A stretch of DNA of 64,000 nucleotides from Mucilaginibacter aquatilis (GCF_009755275.1 NZ_WQLA01000001.1:496001-560000); one strand, 5' to 3'; positions 27,427-36,141 are shown, counted from the stretch's first letter. Made by a program: numbers and translations. Notes: generated from the letters alone by a model not told the origin.

Positions 27427-27579
27427 CTATTTAAGACATTTAACATTGTTTGCCCGATTTCCATTGCTCAGGCTCCCAAATAATACTTTATTGCTTTGGT
27501 CACTATTCAATTGGCTGTAGTCATCCTTCACTGCATGCCTCTTAAGTTCTGTGATGTAGGACATCACAGAATACATCAT
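27427..27579 (-). CDS. Possible 50-aa ORF or decayed gene in the tRNA-Lys element
   Basis: A minus-strand frame from ATG 27579 to TAG 27427 encodes 50 residues (MMYSVMSYITELKRHAVKDD...), hydrophilic and helical. The same frame stays open for a few codons further upstream without a start, which suggests a fragment of a longer gene. An 11-bp hairpin lies inside it. Coding is doubtful. The surrounding stretch 26957-27426 shows no convincing gene. Confidence 0.2.
   Translation of the reverse strand: MMYSVMSYITELKRHAVKDDYSQLNSDQSNKVLFGSLSNGNRANNVKCLK
27547..27571. repeat. Perfect 11-bp hairpin inside the tRNA-Lys element
   Basis: TTCTGTGATGT (27547-27557) and ACATCACAGAA (27561-27571) are perfect inverted arms separated by 3 bp. 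No T run follows, so a protein-binding site is as likely as an RNA hairpin. Confidence 0.6.
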
Positions 27580-27702
27580 GTCTTTACCATCCCTATATCT
27601 AAGTTGGTTAACAGCGTGTTAAGCTATTGGCCAATGATCAAACTGGCTCAATCACATTCATTCCGTATCACTCAAATTTCACCTATAGCTTTACCCATTA
27701 AC

Positions 27703-27738
27703 AAAAAAACGCCGTTTTCGCGTATGAAAACAGCGTTT
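27703..27738 (-). terminator. Intrinsic terminator of tRNA-Lys
   Basis: Arms 27707-27719 and 27726-27738 (AAACGC-C-GTTTTC against GAAAAC-A-GCGTTT, one mismatch), followed on the minus strand by U7. It begins 5 bp past the tRNA 3' end. Confidence 0.8.
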
Positions 27739-27740
27739 CG

Positions 27741-27758
27741 GGTGACCCCGGAGAGGCT
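27741..27758. repeat. 18-bp direct repeat at the tRNA-Lys 3' end (candidate att site, proximal)
   Basis: Identical to 26208-26225. It covers the last 16 bases of the tRNA plus two flanking bases. Confidence 0.75.
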
Positions 27759-27815
27759 CGAACTCTCGACCCACTGATTAAGAGTCAGTTGCTCTACCAA
27801 CTGAGCTACGGAGTC
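27743..27815 (-). tRNA. tRNA-Lys (anticodon CTT)
   Basis: 73 nt, decoding AAG. The acceptor stem is GACTCCG with CGGGGTC (one G-U pair), the D arm contains AGCTCAGTTGGTAGAGC, the anticodon stem ACTGA/TCAGT holds loop CTCTTAA with anticodon CTT, and the T loop contains TTCGAGC. The discriminator is A and no complete CCA is encoded. A terminator follows. The 3' end is duplicated 1.5 kb away. Confidence 0.97.
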
Positions 27816-27886
27816 AAATTAGCGTTGCTAATATAATGGTTTTGCTGTATGCCAGCTATACTCGCTAACAAGTTTGATTACTAAAA

Positions 27887-28252
27887 TCAATTCAAACTAA
27901 GGCATTGATTAACGGTGTTTATTAGCTCAGTTAAATCAAATGGTTTTGCAATAACAGCATCACAGCCAAAACTGTAAAAATCAACGTTATTGGTGGTGTA
28001 AGCAGAAAAGATAATAACGGGCGTTTTATGCAAAATTTTGTGAGATTTCATGCTACGGCATATATCACCGCCGTTAGTGTCCATCAATTTAAAATCGAGG
28101 ATGATTAAGTCGGGATTATAGTTTTCTGCTATGGTGATAATACCACTACTGTCCGAAGTTGATTTTACTTCAAATTGCTCATAAGTAAGCACTTCATGAA
28201 CAATGTCAAGAATGTCCATGTTGTCGTCAAGTACTAGTATACGTTTGAGCAT
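27887..28252 (-). CDS. Stand-alone response regulator receiver domain
   Basis: A single CheY-like receiver of 121 residues with no output domain. It has the acidic pair LDDN at the N-terminus, phospho-acceptor Asp53 (LIILDFKL), Ser83 (VIIFSAYTT) and Lys103 (VIAKPFD). ATG 28252 is chosen over a TTG nine bases upstream. No kinase is adjacent; the membrane kinase at 7623 is one of many possible partners in the cell. The 220-bp gap upstream shows no gene. Confidence 0.92.
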   Translation of the reverse strand: MLKRILVLDDNMDILDIVHEVLTYEQFEVKSTSDSSGIITIAENYNPDLIILDFKLMDTNGGDICRSMKSHKILHKTPVIIFSAYTTNNVDFYSFGCDAVIAKPFDLTELINTVNQCLSLN

Positions 28253-28484
28253 AATTTGCAATAGTTGTTATAAAAAAACTGTAAGGGAAGTAGCAGATGC
28301 ATTACAGAAATTTCTGCAAACGCTCGGAAGTCAAAGCTTATGAAGTCAGATTTTTTAATTAGTACAAAAGTAATAAAAATATTTGTGAAATTTTTATCTG
28401 TGTTATAGCTAAGTCTGCTGTAGCGCTTTTGGGGTCAACATCATATAAACTAGCAAAAGCCCGCGGCAAAACGTTACCATGTAT

Positions 28485-29321
28485 TTAAAACAAGGAGTAT
28501 TGTGCCTGCATTGCAGGTGGCTGACTAATGTACGTTGATACAGTAATAACGGCTTCCTGCTTAATTTGATACACCGGCGTTTCCTGGTAACGTGATGTTA
28601 CAATGATTTGAGTATCCTGAGCATGCGGCAAAAACATATTCCTCGCAACATCAGGGCAGTTGTTGTCTTTTGATAAGTGGGCTAACAATAAGTGACTCAT
28701 AAATTGTGGCCGGTGTTGCTTAAAAAGCTCCAATGCCTGATGATTTGACAAATGCCCACGGCCGCCGCTAATACGTTTTTTCAGATGATATGGATAGCTG
28801 CCACTTGCAAGCATAGCCTCATCATAATTTGCCTCCAAAAACGCTGCATGGCATTGGTTAAAATGCTTTATTAAATGCTGACAAGTGGCTCCAATGTCGG
28901 TAAACACCCCGACGTTAACGTTACAGCAACTAACTAAAAAGCTGTGCGGCTCGGCTGCATCATGATATTTTGGGAAGGCGTTTACTTTGAGCCCGCCAAT
29001 TAAAACCGGTTCATAAGCTTTAAAGGGAATAACTAAGTGCGACTCTAAAAACAGCCGGCCATAATGCATAGTTGCTGCGGTGATGTAAACCGGAATCTGA
29101 TATTTTTTTGATAATACGGTTAAGCCCCTTATATGATCTGAATGCTCGTGGGATATAAAAATAGCTTTGACTTTTTGTATGTTAAGTCCTAGCCTCAACA
29201 TTCTGCGCTCTACTTCGCGGCATGATATGCCAACATCAATTAACACAGCCTCCTGCTTATTACCAACATAATAACAATTACCGTTGCTGCCCGAATTAAG
29301 TGATGTTATATAAAGCGCCAT
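28485..29321 (-). CDS. MBL-fold metallo-hydrolase (YycJ/WalJ-like)
   Basis: A metallo-beta-lactamase-fold hydrolase related to YycJ/WalJ, a family linked to nucleic-acid processing. The 278 residues begin YITSLNSGSNGNCYYV and carry the two-metal motif FISHEHSDHIRGL, then TDIGATCQHL and HLLLAHLSKDN. The C-terminal 50 residues after about 225 are poorly conserved. It appears to be a single gene. The nuclease role is inferred from the family. Confidence 0.88.
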   Translation of the reverse strand: MALYITSLNSGSNGNCYYVGNKQEAVLIDVGISCREVERRMLRLGLNIQKVKAIFISHEHSDHIRGLTVLSKKYQIPVYITAATMHYGRLFLESHLVIPFKAYEPVLIGGLKVNAFPKYHDAAEPHSFLVSCCNVNVGVFTDIGATCQHLIKHFNQCHAAFLEANYDEAMLASGSYPYHLKKRISGGRGHLSNHQALELFKQHRPQFMSHLLLAHLSKDNNCPDVARNMFLPHAQDTQIIVTSRYQETPVYQIKQEAVITVSTYISQPPAMQAQYSLF

Positions 29322-29483
29322 TCAGTTACAAAGTAACGGTTTTGGCGATAAAAACTTAACAATTATTCAATATTTTTCCTTACTTACTTAGCAATGCAAT
29401 TTGGGCTAAACACCCGTAGCTAACTTACTTAGTAGAATCTTTGTAACAACGCTATTCATGCTTTTTACTGCGTTACTACTAAA

Positions 29484-31829
29484 TCAAGCTTCAAAATTTA
29501 CGCTTAATCTCAATGCTTTTAAGCCAACTACTCCTTGAAGTTCCTCCAGTTGCAGGTGTTCAACCTCGGGCTTAATTAGGTTTTTGCCTTGCAACTCCTT
29601 AATATATTCTAATTGCTCCTTGGCTTCTTCTTCGGTAAAGTATACAATGGCAATTTTACCGGGTTGCGTAAGCCTTTCTGATCCATCAGCAAGCATTACC
29701 TTATCTATACGCTTTTTAATTACTTCATACCTTATGTTGTAGGCACCTTCCACGTCAAAGCGGCGTTCATCGTTCCTAAAGCAAATATCAATTGCCATGC
29801 TGTGTATAAAAATGAGTTGGGTAGTTTGTAAAACGGCCGGTAAGCGCTCAAGCAGCTGATTGGTTTGACTGGCAACCTCCACCATGGAGGTTAGTTGCCA
29901 CATACGCATCTGCTTTAAACAATCATGAGAAAATGACTGTTGCGGCGATATGGCTTGGCCAACATAAACATCATACTCAACACCATCGGTACGAAACTTT
30001 TCAAAATAACAAGGATATATGCTTTGCAAACGATGCTGAGCCTGCTCAAAATACTTATTTATGCAATGATTAATGGTTTGCATAGCATTTTCGAGCCGGT
30101 TGCGTTGTGTAAACGCCGGACCATCATTCTCCTGCGATATCATTTCCAGGTAACGATCAAGCAACTCGGCACTTTCCGAATTTCCGTTCTTAAAATCACT
30201 CAACACCTTACCGGCTTCATCTTCAAGAAAAGCATTAAGGGTTACCTCTTCGCCGGCGTTGATAGGATTTTGCAGCACCTGCAACCAGTTGTTAGCTTTA
30301 TCAATCAAAGGCTGCCAGCGGTCGTTAGGGTATTGCTCATCAAGCGTTAGCAAAATTTTAAGTAGTAGCTTGGTAACACGGCGCATATCCTGCTGCAGGG
30401 CAATGTTGCGCTCCATGGTTGAGTTACGGATATCAATAGCACCATATAAAGGGAAAACATCTTTAAAAGTGATATCATTTTGCTCTTTCTTCTTTCTGCG
30501 GCGGTTAGGGTTCTTGATGTAATCCCAGGCAACTTCATTAAACTTCCACTGTACAGCAGGCTGAATAGAAGTGAACTTCTCCTTGATTACATCAGTAATA
30601 CAATCGTTAAAATACTCTATGGTGTTTTGGAGTAGTTGGGCAACCAGGGGCAAAGCAAATTCCAAACGCGACAACAGATTCTCATAAAACACAAGCTCTT
30701 TCTCCGAGTAAACTTCCATAATACCTGCTATGTGCTTGTTATGGAAAACAGGGATGACGGCGTATGACTTAATACCCGACTCGCGCAATACTTTTAAAAA
30801 GAAATACTTGTTTTCGAGTGCTTCGGTTATTGAACTAAAAAATTTCGCTTTCGGTTCTTTTTCGTAACGCGTAACCAAGGCATGATAGGCAGCCTCGGCA
30901 ACACCATACTTAGAGGCCGATTGTATCAAAATACTTTCTGAGCAAGATGACTGATCAAATAAGGGTTGCCCGTTTAATTTCAAAAACGGCAGCAAACCAA
31001 ATTTAACCTCTGTGTTTTCGGTTAATACTTTAAGCGAATCTATTACCTTTTGGTATAGTGCTTTTTGGTCTTCTGCAGACTCATTGATTGCATCACGAAT
31101 ATCTTCAATGGCCCTACGGGCGGTAACATCTTCCAGGGTAATAACTGAAAACCCCTCGAGTTTAAACAAGCTCAAAGGAAGTATTTCGGCCAATATGCTT
31201 ACACCCCCGTTATCATCCTGAAGGTAATTTTCAATAGTTTCAAATTCAAGATCAGGAAGCGGGCCTTTTACCTGTATGTCAATAAAACTGGTGTTAACAT
31301 GTATATGATAATGCCTGCACAAGCCTGTTACAGGATGATGGTAAGTGTAATATACATTACTGCTTAATACCGACGAAAAATGATAGAGACGCTTTAAAAT
31401 AAGCCTGTAAACGTACTCCAGTTGCTGGCGGCGCAGTTCATCGTCATTGGTTATTATTGATGATGATGCTTCCTCAATACCTTTGCTGGTAATGAGATTA
31501 TGAAAGGCGTCGGTACTATATAGTATCTCATTGGGTACTGGCGTGCTTAACGCCCAAAGACAGTTATCTTCGCTTTGCAAAACGGGCGATAGTGCACTGT
31601 AAATTAATTCTAGCGCATAGGTGTCGTATCCATTAGTTGAAGCAGTAGCTTCATCATTTGCAGTACCTTTAAAATGGTCGAGCGCGAAAGAGTAAAATTT
31701 AGCCTTGATAGAATCTGCCGACTGGATATGATGCTCAAGATGGTTTACAAACGGAGTGAATGACAAAGTAGCCTCTACAGGATTTTTGCCCGCCAAATGC
31801 TCATTAATGTAATATGATACTTTTTGCAT
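29484..31829 (-). CDS. GAF domain protein, last gene of the ppk1 operon
   Basis: A large cytosolic protein (781 aa from ATG 31829) with a central GAF-like segment about residues 290-410 (SESILIQSASKYGVAEAAY..., SYAVIPVFHNKHIAGIMEVYS). Long helical regions lie on both sides. There is no histidine kinase, cyclase or GGDEF motif. GAF domains bind small molecules such as cyclic nucleotides, but the ligand here is unknown. The ATG is preferred over an in-frame TTG at 31865. It follows the lipoprotein gene by about 75 bp on the same strand and is probably co-transcribed with ppk1. Confidence 0.8.
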   Translation of the reverse strand: MQKVSYYINEHLAGKNPVEATLSFTPFVNHLEHHIQSADSIKAKFYSFALDHFKGTANDEATASTNGYDTYALELIYSALSPVLQSEDNCLWALSTPVPNEILYSTDAFHNLITSKGIEEASSSIITNDDELRRQQLEYVYRLILKRLYHFSSVLSSNVYYTYHHPVTGLCRHYHIHVNTSFIDIQVKGPLPDLEFETIENYLQDDNGGVSILAEILPLSLFKLEGFSVITLEDVTARRAIEDIRDAINESAEDQKALYQKVIDSLKVLTENTEVKFGLLPFLKLNGQPLFDQSSCSESILIQSASKYGVAEAAYHALVTRYEKEPKAKFFSSITEALENKYFFLKVLRESGIKSYAVIPVFHNKHIAGIMEVYSEKELVFYENLLSRLEFALPLVAQLLQNTIEYFNDCITDVIKEKFTSIQPAVQWKFNEVAWDYIKNPNRRRKKKEQNDITFKDVFPLYGAIDIRNSTMERNIALQQDMRRVTKLLLKILLTLDEQYPNDRWQPLIDKANNWLQVLQNPINAGEEVTLNAFLEDEAGKVLSDFKNGNSESAELLDRYLEMISQENDGPAFTQRNRLENAMQTINHCINKYFEQAQHRLQSIYPCYFEKFRTDGVEYDVYVGQAISPQQSFSHDCLKQMRMWQLTSMVEVASQTNQLLERLPAVLQTTQLIFIHSMAIDICFRNDERRFDVEGAYNIRYEVIKKRIDKVMLADGSERLTQPGKIAIVYFTEEEAKEQLEYIKELQGKNLIKPEVEHLQLEELQGVVGLKALRLSVNFEA

Positions 31830-31904
31830 ATACCCTTTGGTAATTAACTTATACAACCAATTCAACTATAAAATTGATTGCATTATTAATTACGTAATTA
31901 CTTT

Positions 31905-32771
31905 TTACTTGGCTCCCGAATAATTAAATTTCAGTACGCTACCCCTGCTAAATTCATCGCCTTCGTTTGATATATACATGTTGCCTTTTGAATCAAAGGC
32001 CAGGCCTTCAGGTTGCAAAAAGTTTTTGTGTTCAAGCGGATAAGCGGCCGTTACTTTGAAAGATGCATCGGCAACTACAAGTAAATTGTTAACTGCCGAA
32101 ACAATGTACCAGTTTTTGTCAATGGGGTTGAGTGCCATTGCCGATGGACGGAATTTGATCTTATTATCTTTAATAAGCTTTGTAATTTGCTTTACTTCAA
32201 TTTTAAAATTACCTGCAGGCTCAATTACGCCACTTGGCTGCACATTAAACACATAGCCGGTGCTGCTTTTTGTGGTACGCTCATCATCGCAGTTTTTGCA
32301 TAACACATAAAGCTTTTTTGCACTTTCATCTGCATACATACTCTCATACTCACCGCCCGGCAGCAAATCAACCAGTTCCTGTACATGAGTAAGCTCCTGC
32401 TCATCAATTTCGGCTAACGGGAACGTATATAATTTACCATTACTTTTAAGCACAATTACCTTATCGCCCATTATGGCTACGTCTTCGTAATCGCCATGCT
32501 TGCCAAACTTAGTGTGGCTTACGCGGGTATCGCCAAGTTTGCCGTAAAACAGCTTACCATCTTCATCTTGAATGGCATAAAACCTGTCAGCATTTCCTTT
32601 GCTAAAGGTAATTCCCGAAATTTCAAGCAAATCGTCGGGCATTTTATACTTCACGGGCTTATTAAGGTCATATCCCTTTGGACTGCTATATTTTGTTTGC
32701 TGATTTTGTGCGCACGAAAAATTCATTAATATAAATAGTGTCAGCAAGCCAATGGCTGTATAATTCTTCAT
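31905..32771 (-). CDS. SdiA-regulated-like beta-propeller lipoprotein
   Basis: A 288-residue envelope protein with a lipoprotein-type signal (hydrophobic run then MNFSC) and repeated beta-propeller strands: LLEISGITFSKGNADRFYAIQDEDGKLF, YEDVAIMGDKVIVLKSNGKLY, FLQPEGLAFDSKGNMYISNEG. This matches the SdiA-regulated / phytase-like family, which may bind calcium or phosphate esters. ATG 32771 places the signal peptide at the N-terminus; an in-frame codon at 32798 adds nine residues. It sits 32 bp downstream of ppk1. If it is a phosphatase-like propeller, a link to phosphate metabolism is plausible (inference). Confidence 0.8.
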   Translation of the reverse strand: MKNYTAIGLLTLFILMNFSCAQNQQTKYSSPKGYDLNKPVKYKMPDDLLEISGITFSKGNADRFYAIQDEDGKLFYGKLGDTRVSHTKFGKHGDYEDVAIMGDKVIVLKSNGKLYTFPLAEIDEQELTHVQELVDLLPGGEYESMYADESAKKLYVLCKNCDDERTTKSSTGYVFNVQPSGVIEPAGNFKIEVKQITKLIKDNKIKFRPSAMALNPIDKNWYIVSAVNNLLVVADASFKVTAAYPLEHKNFLQPEGLAFDSKGNMYISNEGDEFSRGSVLKFNYSGAK

Positions 32772-32803
32772 TTCAAAAACTGCTTTTAATTGCTTCACTT
32801 GGT

Positions 32804-34828
32804 TTATTTGTGCAGCAAATTGTAAATCATTTGCTGCGAGCTTACAGCTTCTTCTCCGTTTTGTTTAACAGGTATGTTGGTTAATTGTGTGCCTAAATGA
32901 ACCGCCTGCATGTTATCCCTGAGTTGCAAATTAATCATGGAAATAACCTGATTTTTGATCTCCTCATTTTTAATAGGGAAGCAAACCTCAATACGATGAT
33001 AAATATTGCGGTTCATCCAATCTGCCGATCCCATGTAAACGTTGGTACTACCGTTATTGCAAAAAATAAAAATGCGGCCATGTTCAAGGTAACGGTCAAC
33101 AATACGGGTTACGCTAATGTTTTCACTTTGCCCGCTAACACCCGGAATAAGCCTGCAAATACTCCGTACTATAAGCTGCACTTTAACCCCTGCGTTTGAG
33201 GCTTCGTACAATTTATTTATCAGCACCTCTTCTTCAAGGTTATTCATCTTAATGGTAATGAATGCCTCCCTGCCCTGCCGCTTATTCTGAATTTCTTCAT
33301 CTACCATCTCCAAAAAACGCTCCTGCAGGTTAAACTGGGCAACTAGTAAATGTTCAAACGGCATAACATCGGTATCAGCCGGCTTTTGCTTTTTTGCAAG
33401 AAAAATGAAAACAAGTTCCATTTCACGTAGCAAATCATGATTACCCGTAAACAAAATATGATCGGTATAGAAACGGGCTGTATTTTCGTTAAAATTACCC
33501 GTAGCCAGCAATCCTCTGTATTGCATACGCTCGCCTGCACGCAGTTTAACCAAAGCTATTTTGGCGTGCACTTTAAGCGCCGTTACGCTGTATATTATTT
33601 TTGCACCGGCTGCTTTAAGTTTTTTAGCCCATTTAATGTTATTTGCCTCATCAAAGCGTGCTTTAAGTTCAACCAATACATTTACCTTTTTCCCATTTTT
33701 GGCTGCGCTGATGAGTGCATTTACAATTTTAGAATCACTCGCAACACGGTATAATGAAACGTAAATTTCTTCTACCTCTGCACGTATAGCAGCTTCATTA
33801 AAAAAACGCAACACCATATCATAACTTTGGTACGGCGTATTAAGCAAAAAGTCCTTGTTGCCAATGGCATTTAAAAGCGACGGCGCGTTTGACATTTCAT
33901 TCATGCGCAATGCGGGCCAGCGCTTTATTTTTAATCCCGCCCCTTCAGCAGGTAACGATGCAAGATCTTTAAGGTTATGATATCGTCCGCCCGGCATTAA
34001 ACTGCCTTCACGTATGCCCAGCAGTCTGCTTATTTGGTGCAAGGTGCGTAGCGGCAGTCCAGGCTCATGCAAAAAACGTGTAGCTAGGCCATAATCACGT
34101 TTTTTAAGCTGCTTCTCCAGCACATCGGCCATATCGCCGTTATACTCATCTTTAAGGTCGTACTCCGCATCGCGTGTCACCTTAAAACTATAGCAACCGT
34201 TTACTTGTTGAGTAAATACCTTATCAAGATTATACCTTATTACATCATCTAAAAATATAATGTATTGTCTGCCGTTGTCTTCTACCTTAAAAAAACGAGG
34301 CAAATCATCAGACGGAATGTTCAGTACCACCAGCTCGTCATCCTGGCCCAAACTTATCAGGAAATAGAGCTTATTATTTTCGGGAAAAAAGGTGGTAGTT
34401 TCGGTAATAGTAAGCGGCTGCAAAAATGCCATTACCTGGCTTAAAAAGTAGTCGGTAGTTGGCTGCTGTATAGCATCAGGTAAATCGCAGTTATATATTA
34501 TGTCAACACCTTCGTTTTTCAACTGCGGAAGTATGTCCTGAGTTAAGATTTTCCCGTAGAGTTCCTGCTGTTGCTGTATCTGCTCGCGGGCTTGCAAGTA
34601 TTCTTCATTTTCAATCTCAGCATCAATTTCGGTACCCTTGCGCTTACTTATTTTGTGCAACGCCGCCAGTACAGGCATTCGAACCCGATAAAACTCATCG
34701 AGGTTTGATGAGTAAATTGATAAAAAATTTACCCGTTCAAGTAAAGGCAAACTTTCTCTACCAGCTTCCTGCAAAACACGCTCGTTAAAAGAAAGCCAGC
34801 TAAGATCACGATTGAAATAGCTATACAT
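32804..34828 (-). CDS. ppk1: Polyphosphate kinase 1
   Basis: Polymerises the gamma-phosphate of ATP into polyphosphate, reversibly, usually at the membrane. The 674 residues are the normal length and begin YFNRDLSWLSFNERVLQEA. The catalytic His is His421 in LKVHAKIALVK, followed by YRGLLATGNFNENTARFYTD. The second phospholipase-D-like half has GRIFIFCNNGSTNVYMGSADWMNRN. Its start is only 5 bp downstream of the HD-Pycsar-type gene, so the two are surely co-transcribed and probably translationally coupled. No ppx exopolyphosphatase gene is adjacent. Confidence 0.97.
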   Translation of the reverse strand: MYSYFNRDLSWLSFNERVLQEAGRESLPLLERVNFLSIYSSNLDEFYRVRMPVLAALHKISKRKGTEIDAEIENEEYLQAREQIQQQQELYGKILTQDILPQLKNEGVDIIYNCDLPDAIQQPTTDYFLSQVMAFLQPLTITETTTFFPENNKLYFLISLGQDDELVVLNIPSDDLPRFFKVEDNGRQYIIFLDDVIRYNLDKVFTQQVNGCYSFKVTRDAEYDLKDEYNGDMADVLEKQLKKRDYGLATRFLHEPGLPLRTLHQISRLLGIREGSLMPGGRYHNLKDLASLPAEGAGLKIKRWPALRMNEMSNAPSLLNAIGNKDFLLNTPYQSYDMVLRFFNEAAIRAEVEEIYVSLYRVASDSKIVNALISAAKNGKKVNVLVELKARFDEANNIKWAKKLKAAGAKIIYSVTALKVHAKIALVKLRAGERMQYRGLLATGNFNENTARFYTDHILFTGNHDLLREMELVFIFLAKKQKPADTDVMPFEHLLVAQFNLQERFLEMVDEEIQNKRQGREAFITIKMNNLEEEVLINKLYEASNAGVKVQLIVRSICRLIPGVSGQSENISVTRIVDRYLEHGRIFIFCNNGSTNVYMGSADWMNRNIYHRIEVCFPIKNEEIKNQVISMINLQLRDNMQAVHLGTQLTNIPVKQNGEEAVSSQQMIYNLLHK

Positions 34829-34833
34829 ATTAA

Positions 34834-36141
34834 TTAGTGCTTACCGTTACCGTTTATAGCTGATGCAATAATGAATGCTAAAACCGATGCAATAAGCCCG
34901 AACATGAAAATGTTATATGAGATGCGCAGCAAACGATATTTACGGCCTAAAACCACACCTTGTGAATACACATCAATAATCAAGCTGCCATATAAAAACT
35001 CTCTGTCGGCCATTACATTGCGCATGCCAGCAATATATTCCTGCAAATTCATACGGTAAAAGTTTCCAAAAAACAGCAGATTTACCTTTTTTTCATCAAC
35101 ATCCTGCGCTGTAAAGCGGCCTTCAGGAATTGACGGACGTGTAGCTAAAATGGCAAATATCATAGTGGTTAAACTTACCATCAATATGATAAACGTTGGA
35201 ATAATAAGATAACTGTAATCTTCAAGCCGGCGAAGCAGCAAACTAATTATTGCCGAAAGGATAATGGAATTAACGGTAATCATGATGTGGGCCTTATTAT
35301 CGGCCATGTCACTCAACCTTTGATGATTGCTTGAACTTACCCTGAACATGGTTTCAATACCTTTTTCGGGCTTATCTTTCTTTTTTACATTTTTTTCGGT
35401 GTATACCTCAGTTGGCTTGGCCGATTCGCTTGGCGTGAAAAACAGTTGTGAGTGCTCTGTTTCAGTTACTGTTGTTGTTTCGGTAACCTTAGTTACAGGC
35501 ACCTGCGGTTTATTTTTTTGATCCCATGCCTCAACCTTTGCCTTAAGCTCCTGCAGGTTTTTAGCTTTTTGATCATCAAGCAGCAACTTTGCATAATCAG
35601 TATGGTAGTGATGCATTTCCATAAATCTTATGGTTTTTTCTCTCCACTCCTGTTTACTGTAATCATAGTTAAATGCCAGCTTGCACTCCTTACGCATTTG
35701 CTTGTTATTGTCATTAAAGGTGGCCGTACCCAAATGAAATACATCAGCGTCACAAATAATACTTTGCAACAAACCTTCAGGCTTTTGCGGCATCTTTGTA
35801 GCCATTATGCAGCCTTTTACCTCGCCAATGGTACTATCGTCAACGTAGTGGGCCTTTAAAAAATCTTCAGCCTGGCGCGCACTATGCTCTTCATGGTTGT
35901 TTTTATCTTCCATGTAACCCACATCATGAAACCATGCAGCCGCAGTTACTACAAAAAAGTCATGATCATTTAACTGGTAATGATTTGCTAATTGTATAGC
36001 GGCGTTGACTACGTTTTCAGTATGGGTACGATTATGATAAAGCAAATCTTCGTTGTTACGAAGTTTAAAGTATTTAGTAACCTGCTGTTTAATATCTTCA
36101 AGCAGCTGCTGGTAATTGATAGATGAATTTATGGTTGCCAT
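34834..36141 (-). CDS. HD-domain phosphohydrolase fused to a Pycsar-effector-type transmembrane domain
   Basis: A 435-residue fusion. The N-terminal HD domain (about 30-200) has metal ligands His40, His72-Asp73 (WFHDVGY) and Asp131 (ICDADVFHLG). A hydrophilic, T/K/E-rich linker (206-262) follows. The C-terminal part (265-430) matches the Pycsar effector membrane domain: SDMADNKAHIMITVNSIILS, FAILATRPS, KKVNLLFFGNFYRM and GVVLGRKYRLLRISYNIF, with hydrophobic spans about 285-303, 311-333 and 409-428. In known Pycsar systems, relatives of this domain damage the membrane on binding cCMP or cUMP made by a cyclase. No pyrimidine cyclase is encoded nearby. It is first in the operon, 5 bp before ppk1. 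The function is inferred. Confidence 0.88.
   Translation of the reverse strand: MATINSSINYQQLLEDIKQQVTKYFKLRNNEDLLYHNRTHTENVVNAAIQLANHYQLNDHDFFVVTAAAWFHDVGYMEDKNNHEEHSARQAEDFLKAHYVDDSTIGEVKGCIMATKMPQKPEGLLQSIICDADVFHLGTATFNDNNKQMRKECKLAFNYDYSKQEWREKTIRFMEMHHYHTDYAKLLLDDQKAKNLQELKAKVEAWDQKNKPQVPVTKVTETTTVTETEHSQLFFTPSESAKPTEVYTEKNVKKKDKPEKGIETMFRVSSSNHQRLSDMADNKAHIMITVNSIILSAIISLLLRRLEDYSYLIIPTFIILMVSLTTMIFAILATRPSIPEGRFTAQDVDEKKVNLLFFGNFYRMNLQEYIAGMRNVMADREFLYGSLIIDVYSQGVVLGRKYRLLRISYNIFMFGLIASVLAFIIASAINGNGKH

Larger units (their letters stand above)
26208..27758. mobile_element. Small or decayed integrative element in tRNA-Lys(CTT)
   Basis: About 1.53 kb lie between two exact 18-bp copies of the tRNA-Lys 3' end, the footprint left by tyrosine-recombinase integration into a tRNA gene. 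The interval is AT-rich, sparsely coding and unlike its flanks. It holds a 76-aa ORF, a lipoprotein gene, a possible 50-aa ORF and an 11-bp hairpin. No integrase is present. Whether this is a remnant of a larger island or a minimal non-autonomous element cannot be decided from one sequence. Confidence 0.6.

Noticed and set aside
27496..27777. A 93-codon plus-strand reading frame ending in FRVTPERLELSTH
   Set aside because: Its end is the reverse complement of tRNA-Lys read as protein, a common false gene; the rest has no homology-like features.
29940..30350. 136-codon plus-strand frame inside the GAF protein gene
   Set aside because: Antisense to a continuous 781-residue coding sequence, with no independent signals.
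34834..36141. A complete Pycsar defence system
   Set aside because: The effector-type membrane domain is present, but no uridylate/cytidylate cyclase gene occurs anywhere in the window, so only an effector-like protein can be claimed.
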